Part shown: piece by piece, positions 1 through 5,089 of the stretch
Layout: each line of letters opens with the position of its first letter
Numbering within the stretch: position 1 is the stretch's first letter
NCBI GenBank assembly: GCA_030040115.1
Contig: JASHUH010000307.1
Span: forward strand, 1 to 6,079
DNA length: 6,079 bases
Origin: Acidobacteriaceae bacterium
GTDB taxonomy: Bacteria > Acidobacteriota > Terriglobia > Terriglobales > Acidobacteriaceae
Direction: 5' to 3'
Program-made: the position numbers and the translations under genes
Notes under the pieces: model-generated
What the model was told of the DNA's origin: nothing
Database searches by the model: none
The model's input: only the letters and a program-made list of their open reading frames with translations

Positions 1-652
1 GCCACAGGTTGGCGCCTACCTGCGGCCCCCACTCCCACACCGCGTCCATCCCGTATTGGCACAGCGAGTAGACCATCGGCCGCCCCGTCGCCTTCAGCGC
101 CTTGTCCATTTTGGCGTACGCAGCCTCCATCAGCCGCATCTGCTCGGCCTTGTCGTCGGGCGCTTGCGCCTGCATCACCACGCGGCCAAAGCTGCACAAG
201 TCGTACTTCAAATAATCGATGCCCCACGACGCGTACAGTTCCGCGTCCTGCTGCTCATGGTCCAGCGATGCCGCGTACCCCGCGCACGTCTTCGGCCCCG
301 GCGAGGAGTAAATCCCCAGCTTCAGCCCCTTCGAGTGCACGTAATCCGCCAGCCCCTTCATGTCCGGAAACTTCGAGTTGGTGTGCAGCACGCCGTTCAA
401 GTCGCGCTCGCCCTCCCAGGTGTCGTCGATGTTCACATACACATACCCCGCGTCCTTCATTCCCGTGGAAACCAGCGCATCGGCGGCGCCGCGGACGTCC
501 TGTTCGGTCACATTGCCATGAAAGTAGTTCCAACTGTTCCACCCCATCGGCGGCGTCAGCGCTACGCTCTGCGCTGAGGCAGGCTGCTGGGAAAAGATGA
601 TGAGCGAAATCAACACCAACACAGCCAGCGGCAAACCCGCGCGCAAACGCAT
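1..652 (-). CDS. GH27 alpha-galactosidase, secreted, N-terminal part (cut by left edge)
   Basis: The reverse strand reads open from an ATG at 652 to the window edge (217 codons). Residues 1-27 form a signal peptide: a short Arg-containing n-region, a hydrophobic core (PLAVLVLISLIIF) and an ASA cleavage site before Gln28, so the enzyme should be exported. The mature part opens with the GH27 hallmark PPMGWNSWNYF (residues 34-44), followed by NIDDTWEGERD (74-84), SKGLKLGIYSSPG (107-119) and YLKYDLC (147-153). In GH27 the Asp of KYDxC is the catalytic nucleophile, here D151. Residues 194-209 (VYSLCQYG..VWEWG) match the next barrel strand. The family hydrolyses terminal alpha-1,6-galactosyl residues by a retaining mechanism. 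About half of a roughly 400-residue enzyme is visible; the acid/base Asp and the C-terminal beta domain lie outside. An AGGAGGG Shine-Dalgarno at 661-667, 8 nt from the ATG, supports this start. Some GH27 members act on beta-arabinopyranosides or isomaltose, so the exact substrate is inferred. Confidence 0.93.
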   Translation of the reverse strand, partial: MRLRAGLPLAVLVLISLIIFSQQPASAQSVALTPPMGWNSWNYFHGNVTEQDVRGAADALVSTGMKDAGYVYVNIDDTWEGERDLNGVLHTNSKFPDMKGLADYVHSKGLKLGIYSSPGPKTCAGYAASLDHEQQDAELYASWGIDYLKYDLCSFGRVVMQAQAPDDKAEQMRLMEAAYAKMDKALKATGRPMVYSLCQYGMDAVWEWGPQVGANLW

Positions 653-1117
653 CGCCAAAACCCTCCTGAAAGCCTTTTCAGGGAATACTACGCCCCACTC
701 CCGCAACCCGGCAATCGCGGTCCGCGACAAAGGAGATTCGTAAATGCCGTTGGACGGCCCGAACCCCGGTGCCTTAGCCCATCAGAAACTACGCATGCCC
801 CAGGGTCGCGGGAACACAGAGCTGAGGATTTGTTGGCGCAGAAAGAGCCAAATAGCAAATTCTCTTAGCCATCCCTCTGGCCGCACCCACACTCACTCAC
901 GTTTCAAAATCGGGCGTTTTGCTCTTTGGCGTCGCCCCGAAGAAACCTAGAGGTCCAACCTGAGCCATTCTCCGGAAAATTCTTTCGCGAACGCGACCTA
1001 GACGCGTACAATTGCCGCGCCAAGGAAATCCTAATGAAATCCTGGGTGGGGCATTCCGGAGGATCCGCCGCAATGATTCCCCGAGCTATCCTCCACCCGA
1101 ATGGCAGAGGAGAAACG
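653..1117. other. Intergenic stretch without a confident gene
   Basis: This region upstream of the GH27 gene has no recognisable protein family, tRNA, rRNA or insertion-sequence end. It contains the GH27 Shine-Dalgarno at its left end and one weak plus-strand ORF (744-950), listed separately. Base composition is more even than in the glycosidase genes. The 10-mer TTCAAAATCG at about 903-912 recurs at about 1297-1306, which may be chance. The GH27 promoter must lie here, but I could not place convincing -35/-10 boxes. Confidence 0.5.
744..950 (+). CDS. Possible small hypothetical protein, 68 aa (weak)
   Basis: This open frame starts at an ATG preceded by an excellent Shine-Dalgarno, AAAGGAG at 729-735, with an 8-nt spacer. 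The ribosome site is the only positive evidence. The product is basic and rich in Arg, His, Ser and Pro, with no hydrophobic core, signal peptide, membrane segment or motif that I recognise. It looks more like translated non-coding DNA than a folded protein. It would be transcribed divergently from the GH27 gene. It could be a real orphan peptide, a decayed gene start, or chance. Confidence 0.17.
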   Translation: MPLDGPNPGALAHQKLRMPQGRGNTELRICWRRKSQIANSLSHPSGRTHTHSRFKIGRFALWRRPEET

Positions 1118-1294
1118 ATGCGATACATTGGGCGGTTTTGCAGGACGGAAGCTTATCTGCTAAGCCAAACCATTGATTGGCGATCCGGCAGCGGAGTTTT
1201 TCTCGCTGAGACGCAGGTCCCTTGCGGAACCGTATTTGTAAATGAAAAGGGCCAGATCGGCGGCGAGTTCTACCCGACAAGCCAGCTCCGGTGA
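1118..1294 (+). CDS. Possible small hypothetical protein, 58 aa
   Basis: The frame begins MRYIGRF and ends PTSQLR, with an AGAGGAGA Shine-Dalgarno-like stretch at about 1106-1113, close upstream of the ATG. The sequence is mixed in composition and protein-like (for example GVFLAETQVPCG and FVNEKGQIGGEFYP), with two Cys residues and no signal peptide or membrane helix. I do not recognise a family. In-frame upstream ATGs at 1034 (86 aa, weaker AAGGAAA site) and 926 (122 aa) are alternatives; the 1118 start has the best ribosome site. Codon choice is not GC-biased at third positions, unlike the glycosidases but like the membrane-protein gene to its right, towards which it is convergent. It is either a genuine accessory small protein or a chance ORF. 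Confidence 0.3.
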   Translation: MRYIGRFCRTEAYLLSQTIDWRSGSGVFLAETQVPCGTVFVNEKGQIGGEFYPTSQLR

Positions 1295-1507
1295 GGTTCA
1301 AAATCGCCAGCCTTGGACCCTCGGTCGGGAAGCCACCCCAGCCCATCTGCATGGCTACCCTTGACTACCTAAAGGCGAAGTCGGCGTGATTTGGGGAGGG
1401 CCCGCGCGCCTGCTAAACATCCTCCAATTGATGCGCGTCGAACCAACGACGATTGAGTTGCCGATTCCTTAAGAAGTCACAACCGGGCTGGCCGTCCCAA
1501 TACCGTA
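1295..1507. other. Intergenic gap between convergent frames
   Basis: These 213 bases lie between the end of the small plus-strand ORF and the stop of the minus-strand membrane-protein gene. No coding frame, RNA gene or mobile-element end could be recognised. Near the right end, CCTTAA (about 1468-1473) and TTAAGG (1508-1513) are inverted with respect to each other, and AATAC-C-GTATT (1499-1509) is a small near-palindrome at the stop codon. These could contribute to a 3' structure but are individually weak. Confidence 0.45.
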
Positions 1508-2620
1508 TTAAGGAGAAACGCCTTCCGGCGTAGCAGCGGGAGAAGAGCGATCCCCATTACTCGTGATTCCGACAGCGCCCTCCGGTGGCGGGCGGCGGTT
1601 CGGCAGCAGACCCTCTCGCACCGCTGCACCGTCATCGAACCCTTGGAAGATTTTCAGGTTTCCATCGAGCAACGACGCATGCGCCGTGGCAAGAACGTAG
1701 ACGATTTCTCTGACCCGCTGGTAATGAAGAAAGTAGATGATTGCGCGCCTCAGCACGGTAACACAAATCAGCAACGTGACGAGGACCATGACTATGGAAG
1801 ACGGGAAACCCTGGGAGAATTTGAAGATTGGGCTCCATTGCTGGCGGTGGTAAGCAGAAGCCATGACGATTGCCAGAAGAACCACCCAGACGTACTGAAG
1901 CAGCTGCGCCGCGAACCACACCGAAGACATCATTCTGACGTGTGCTTCATTACGAACAATGTCACCACATTTCCGAGGGCTGCGGAACTGGATGCGGATC
2001 TTGAGCAGGTTTATGAAGAGCTTGGATCGCTGGTCGATCTGCTCCGAGTCTCCATCCCACGGAACATGCCTTGCAAGGTGATCCAATCCTCGTTTGGAGA
2101 GATAAGTGCGCAGATGTGAATAGGGGAATTGGCCACCTGCACCTTCGGCTAATTCGCGCGCTTTGCGCCTGATTTCAAACCAGCTGCGGATTCTTGCAGC
2201 CACGCCCCTTCCGCTTTCGACCTGGAACCTGTCCCGATCTGCGGCCTTGGGCTGAACCACAGAGCGGCTAAGGTCGTCCCAATTCGTGCGCAGGATGTAG
2301 GCAAGGCTTTTTTGATCCGGAACCTTCGGATCGCGCCGCGAAAACATGTGACCCACGACATAAGAAACGACGATTAACAATGTGAAGAGGACTGAATTGG
2401 GAATCGCGGAAACCCAGGATTTATCGGGGCCGGAACCCGGAGTTTTTCCAAGCAACGTCGCCCCAGTCCAGACGATCATCGGGACTGTGATCATTGTGAA
2501 CAGGAAGCCGGGAACGAGGCTGCCAAAAAAATCGACAAACAGATCCCGTACAAGGGATGCAGCAAGATCCAACCCTTGCGCGGTTAAATCGTCGGGGCGG
2601 TGATTCTCCAATTCAGGCAT
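1508..2620 (-). CDS. Conserved-hypothetical four-helix membrane protein, 370 aa
   Basis: I do not recognise a named family. The ATG at 2620 is chosen over an in-frame ATG at 2698 because GGAGGGAGGG lies 5 nt upstream of it. Numbering from that start, hydrophobic segments at about 34-56 (beginning FGSLVPGFLF), 74-92, 233-256 and 274-298 predict four membrane helices. The 93-232 stretch between helices 2 and 3 is hydrophilic, rich in Arg/Lys, and probably cytoplasmic. It contains FPYSHLRTYLSKRGLDHLA (165-183), KLFINLLKIRI (200-210) and RNEAHVRMMSSVW (223-235), which read like conserved family blocks, although I cannot name the family. The tail after about 330 is Pro/Ser/Gly-rich and looks disordered. 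There are no enzyme, transporter or nucleotide-binding motifs. G+C is lower than in the flanking glycosidases (50% hand-counted at 1681-1740, against 70% at 3601-3660), which suggests a different history. It has no operon partner on its strand in this window. The protein is probably real; its function is unknown. Confidence 0.8.
   Translation of the reverse strand: MPELENHRPDDLTAQGLDLAASLVRDLFVDFFGSLVPGFLFTMITVPMIVWTGATLLGKTPGSGPDKSWVSAIPNSVLFTLLIVVSYVVGHMFSRRDPKVPDQKSLAYILRTNWDDLSRSVVQPKAADRDRFQVESGRGVAARIRSWFEIRRKARELAEGAGGQFPYSHLRTYLSKRGLDHLARHVPWDGDSEQIDQRSKLFINLLKIRIQFRSPRKCGDIVRNEAHVRMMSSVWFAAQLLQYVWVVLLAIVMASAYHRQQWSPIFKFSQGFPSSIVMVLVTLLICVTVLRRAIIYFLHYQRVREIVYVLATAHASLLDGNLKIFQGFDDGAAVREGLLPNRRPPPEGAVGITSNGDRSSPAATPEGVSP
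1511..1531 (-). terminator. Weak terminator-like hairpin at the 3' end of the membrane-protein gene
   Basis: On the minus strand ACGCC-GGAA-GGCGT (1531 down to 1518) forms a 5-bp stem closed by a GNRA-type tetraloop and is followed by the pyrimidine-rich TTTCTCCTT. It overlaps the last codons of the membrane-protein gene. The stem is short and the T-run is interrupted, so it could simply be coding sequence. Confidence 0.25.
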
Positions 2621-2625
2621 TGGGA

Positions 2626-2635
2626 CCCTCCCTCC
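2626..2635 (-). promoter_or_regulatory. Ribosome binding site that sets the membrane-protein start
   Basis: On the minus strand GGAGGGAGGG ends 5 nt before the ATG at 2620 (its first GGAGG has a 10-nt spacer). It is the strongest Shine-Dalgarno in the area. It lies inside the longer frame that begins at 2698, so it argues for the shorter 370-residue product. Confidence 0.65.
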
Positions 2636-2678
2636 GGAATTCAGGCCCTTATTCATCGCCATGGGGGAATATCCAGCA

Positions 2679-2708
2679 ACCATACAGCAAACGGACAATG
2701 AGTATCAA
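2679..2708 (-). promoter_or_regulatory. Candidate sigma-70-type promoter for the membrane-protein gene
   Basis: Reading the minus strand, TTGATA (2708-2703) is followed after an 18-nt spacer by TATGGT (2684-2679). This would give a leader of roughly 50 nt before the ATG at 2620. The -10 box is a poor match and acidobacterial promoters are not well defined, so this is only a candidate. Confidence 0.2.
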
Positions 2709-2867
2709 CGTCAATCGATGGGGCTGAGCCCGCGCAGCACCTATCGCGCTGCGGCGAAATCCCCGAATGGGCAGATGGGATGGCGGCCGAACCAAGAGCC
2801 TCCGCGGTTCGATGACGGGACCTGCACCACCATAATTCTCAAAAGAATCGTCGGGGTGGGGGTGGAG

Positions 2868-2894
2868 TAGCTAAATTAGCTATTTCAGCTAAAA
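2868..2894 (+). repeat. Three-unit 9-bp tandem repeat, consensus YAGCTAWWW
   Basis: Three contiguous 9-base units each begin with T/C followed by AGCTA and end with three A/T bases, at 2868-2876, 2877-2885 and 2886-2894. The AGCTA core recurs exactly every 9 bp and is unchanged in all three units. The tract is an AT-rich island in GC-rich DNA, about 98 bp before the GH79 start codon. It could be an array of operator half-sites, part of an AT-rich promoter, or a simple local duplication. The first two cores also form a near-palindrome (TAGCTA-AAT-TAGCTA). Confidence 0.6.
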
Positions 2895-2991
2895 CGAGAA
2901 TCGGACGGCCCGCGGATCGTTCGCCCCGTCTCCTCGATCCGTTCGGAAGGAGTACCCTGTCAGTGGTTCATACGCCCGTGAGGTATTCGCC

Positions 2992-4530
2992 ATGAACACC
3001 ATTAGCCGGCGCAGGTTTCTCGCGGCCGGCGCGCTCTCTTTCGCCGCCACGCGCTTCTCCGCCCATGGTCAGGAGATGGCCCGGGCCACGCTCACGATTC
3101 CGTCGCGGGCCTCCGGCCCCCAGATCCCGGCCAACTTCATCGGCCTCTCCTATGAAGTCGAGCAGCTCGCCGATCCGAGCTTTTTCTCCGCACAAAACAC
3201 TGGCCTCATCCGCCAGTTCCAGGCCCTCGCGCCCCATGGAGTCCTGCGCCTCGGCGGCAACACCAGCGAATTCGCCACCTGGAAACCGAGCCCCGATGCG
3301 CCGGAACCGGAGCGGCCCAACATTCGCGAAGTGCAGGGCGAGCCCAGAGCCCAGTTCTACAACGTGACCCCGGAAGCGGTGCGCAATCTCGCCGCGTTTC
3401 TCCGCGCCGCCGGCTGGACCTGCATCTACGGCATCGGCATGGGCACAAACACCCCCCACCGCGCCGCCGCCGAAGCGATGTTCGCCGCCCAAACCCTCGG
3501 CTCCAGCCTCGCATACTTCCAGATCGGCAACGAAGTCGATCTTTTCGGCCGCCATCTGCGCGACCCGCAAACCTGGAACGCGCAGACCTATCTCGACGAG
3601 TGGCTCGCCATGGCCCGCGCCATTGAGGCTCGCGTTCCTGCGGCCCAATTCGGCATGCCCGACGTGGCCTCGAACATTTCCTGGCTTACCGACATCGCCA
3701 ACCGCTGGTCCTCCATCCAAAACCCTCCTCGCATCGTCGCCCTCACCCATCACTATTACTTCGGCGGGCCGGCCACCAATCCCGACGTGAACATTCCCAA
3801 CCTGCTCAAGCCTGCAACCATGCAGAAGGTGCAGCAGACCGCCGACACCGCTAACGCCGCCGCGCGCAAAATGGGCGTGCGCCTGCGCATGACCGAAGGC
3901 AACACCTGCTATCGCGGCGGCAAGCCCGGCCTCTCCGACGTCTTCGCGGCGTCGCTCTGGGCAGCCGATTACGCGCTGCTGCTGGCCAGCAACAATTACT
4001 CCGGCGTCAATCTCCACGGCGGCACGGGCAACTCCGTCGCTAATTCGGTGGGTGGTTCCCTGCCCGGCGACGCGCTGCTGCGCGATCAGGGCGAGACGCC
4101 GCAACAAATCGCGGCGCATCCCCATCCCTTCTACACGCCCATCGCCACCTTTGGACCGGAATACATGCTGGAGCCCGTGGCCTACGGCCTTAAGTTCGCC
4201 GGCGCGGTCAGCGGGTCCACGTTTATTGAAGGAGATTTCACGTCTCCGCTGCAGACCGCGGGCGTCGACGCCACAGCGTACGCGCTCATGCTGCCCGATG
4301 GCCGGACCGCGGTGGTTATTCTGAATAAGGATGCGGCCAGGGATCTGGTCGTGACCCTCGACTTGGGAACGGGAAGAACCGGCGCGGTGGAGACCGAAGG
4401 CTTGCACGCACCCTCGCTCGATAGCCGCGAGGCGCACATCATGCGATCGGAAAAGGCGCGCCGCTTCCAAAACGGCCAGTTCGCGGCCATCGTTCCCCGC
4501 GCCACCGGGCTGCGCCTGAGCGTGGTGTAA
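2992..4530 (+). CDS. GH79 family beta-glucuronidase-type glycosidase, Tat-exported
   Basis: The product is 512 aa. Residues 5-26 form a twin-arginine signal (SRRRFLAAGA, then a mild hydrophobic stretch ending SAHGQ), so export is predicted in folded form. The body is a clan GH-A (beta/alpha)8 barrel: FIGLSYEVEQL (49-59), LRLGGNTSEFATWK (85-98), then YFQIGNEVDLFGRH (175-188) with acid/base E181, LTHHYYFGG (251-259), and LRMTEGNTCYRGG (298-310) with nucleophile E302. A C-terminal beta domain (about 405-512, including YALMLPDGRTAVVILNKD) matches the GH79 layout of the Acidobacterium capsulatum enzyme. The family is retaining and removes terminal beta-glucuronosyl (some members 4-O-methyl-glucuronosyl) residues from glycans such as arabinogalactan; heparanases are relatives. 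The specificity here is inferred. The start is supported by the Tat motif and by GAGGT 7 nt upstream (2980-2984). nikR follows after 37 nt on the same strand. G+C and codon bias are high, typical of the host core genome. Confidence 0.9.
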   Translation: MNTISRRRFLAAGALSFAATRFSAHGQEMARATLTIPSRASGPQIPANFIGLSYEVEQLADPSFFSAQNTGLIRQFQALAPHGVLRLGGNTSEFATWKPSPDAPEPERPNIREVQGEPRAQFYNVTPEAVRNLAAFLRAAGWTCIYGIGMGTNTPHRAAAEAMFAAQTLGSSLAYFQIGNEVDLFGRHLRDPQTWNAQTYLDEWLAMARAIEARVPAAQFGMPDVASNISWLTDIANRWSSIQNPPRIVALTHHYYFGGPATNPDVNIPNLLKPATMQKVQQTADTANAAARKMGVRLRMTEGNTCYRGGKPGLSDVFAASLWAADYALLLASNNYSGVNLHGGTGNSVANSVGGSLPGDALLRDQGETPQQIAAHPHPFYTPIATFGPEYMLEPVAYGLKFAGAVSGSTFIEGDFTSPLQTAGVDATAYALMLPDGRTAVVILNKDAARDLVVTLDLGTGRTGAVETEGLHAPSLDSREAHIMRSEKARRFQNGQFAAIVPRATGLRLSVV

Positions 4531-4532
4531 GA

Positions 4533-4557
4533 CCGCCGGCTGGATCGTGATCGGCGG
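4533..4557 (+). terminator. GC-rich hairpin between GH79 and nikR
   Basis: CCGCCG (4533-4538) pairs with CGGCGG (4552-4557) around a 13-nt loop that contains two GATC tetramers. It begins two bases after the glycosidase stop and ends just before the GGAG at 4561-4564. No T-run follows, so it is not a standard intrinsic terminator. It may attenuate read-through or stabilise the upstream mRNA end. Confidence 0.3.
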
Positions 4558-4567
4558 CCTGGAGTAG

Positions 4568-5011
4568 ATGAGGACGATGACTGAACTCAGCAGAACCGGA
4601 ATTTCTCTCGAGCAGGACCTGCTCGCCGGCTTCGATCACCTCATCGCGCGGCGCGGCTACAAAAACCGCTCTGAAGCGTTGCGCGATCTGATCCGCGAAG
4701 CACTGCTTGGCGAAGCCGTCGATTCCAACAAGCCGGTGGTCGGCACGTTAACGCTGGTCTATGACCACCATGTGCCCAATCTCTCGCAGAAGCTAACCGA
4801 AGCGCAACATCACGCGGGAGCCATGGTGCTGGCCGCCACCCATGTCCACCTCGACCATCACTACTGCCTCGAAGTCATCATCATGAAAGGCCGCAGCCAC
4901 GAAATTCAAGAGATGGCTGACCGGATGCTCGCCATGCGCGGCGTCGAGCTCGGTAAACTGGTGCTCACCAACTCCGGCGCCGCCCTCCGCGCCGAGTCGC
5001 ACACGCACTGA
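4568..5011 (+). CDS. nikR: NikR, nickel-responsive transcriptional repressor
   Basis: This is a 147-aa protein of typical NikR length. Residues 8-50 form the ribbon-helix-helix DNA-binding domain (RTGISLEQDLL, then RRGYKNRSEALRDLIREAL, closely like E. coli NikR). About 57-137 form the ACT-like tetramerisation and metal domain. The four high-affinity nickel ligands of E. coli NikR (H76, H87, H89, C95) align with H81 (in EAQHH), H92 and H94 (THVH) and C100 (HHYCLEV), so metal sensing should be intact. Ni-loaded NikR binds palindromic operators and represses nickel uptake genes. The protein has extra His residues near the site and a C-terminal SHTH tail. The start is uncertain: ATG 4568 has GGAG only 3 nt upstream, while ATG 4577 (144 aa, MTELSRTG) has that GGAG 12 nt away and GAGGA 2 nt away. 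It follows the GH79 gene after 37 nt and converges on a nickel permease gene, its most likely regulatory target or partner. Confidence 0.95.
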   Translation: MRTMTELSRTGISLEQDLLAGFDHLIARRGYKNRSEALRDLIREALLGEAVDSNKPVVGTLTLVYDHHVPNLSQKLTEAQHHAGAMVLAATHVHLDHHYCLEVIIMKGRSHEIQEMADRMLAMRGVELGKLVLTNSGAALRAESHTH

Positions 5012-5013
5012 AT

Positions 5014-5034
5014 TTCAGAGCCGACGGCGCTGAA
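5014..5034. terminator. Hairpin in the gap between convergent nikR and permease genes
   Basis: TTCAG-A-GCC (5014-5022) and GGC-G-CTGAA (5026-5034) form eight base pairs interrupted by one A-G mismatch, with a GAC loop, three bases after the nikR stop. An overlapping alternative stem pairs GAATTTC (5010-5016) with GAAATTC (5042-5048). Neither strand shows a clean T-run, so intrinsic termination is uncertain, but position and symmetry fit a bidirectional 3'-end structure. Confidence 0.4.
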
Positions 5035-5089
5035 CCGCGAAGAAATTCACCCACTCGAGAAACGAAAAATTTGAGAGGCTCCGCGACCG

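Larger units (their letters stand above)
2621..2991. other. Divergent intergenic region between membrane-protein and GH79 genes
   Basis: These 371 bases separate two divergent genes and should hold promoters for both. Visible elements are the membrane-protein Shine-Dalgarno (2626-2635), a possible minus-strand promoter (2679-2708), a 6-bp hairpin CGCAGC/GCTGCG with a 9-nt loop (2733-2753), a small ATTCT-CAAA-AGAAT hairpin (2835-2848), the AT-rich 9-bp tandem repeat (2868-2894), an unused GGAAGGAG at 2945-2952 and the likely GH79 Shine-Dalgarno GAGGT (2980-2984). No gene is convincing here; the plus-strand frame at 2661-2870 has no protein-like features. Confidence 0.6.

Noticed and set aside
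56..577. A 173-codon plus-strand frame at the left edge
   Set aside because: It overlaps the GH27 gene, whose reverse-strand frame has a signal peptide and the catalytic KYDLC motif. The plus-strand translation is Arg/Val/His-rich and motif-free.
1384..1440. A stretch with a vague tRNA-like feel in the intergenic gap
   Set aside because: No acceptor-stem pairing, anticodon arm or T-arm consensus could be assembled, so it is not called as an RNA gene or attachment site.
1643..2119. A 158-codon plus-strand frame opposite the membrane-protein gene
   Set aside because: It is highly charged with no recognisable fold. The minus strand has a strong ribosome site and clear membrane helices.
2621..2698. 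The 26-residue N-terminal extension of the membrane protein from the ATG at 2698
   Set aside because: No comparable ribosome site was noticed at 2698, whereas GGAGGGAGGG precedes the internal ATG at 2620. The extension would also contain the candidate promoter -10 box.
2968..4470. A 500-codon open frame antisense to the GH79 gene
   Set aside because: Long antisense frames are common opposite GC-rich genes. The translation is Gly/Ala/Arg/Val-rich with no motif, while the sense strand carries both catalytic motifs of a known family.
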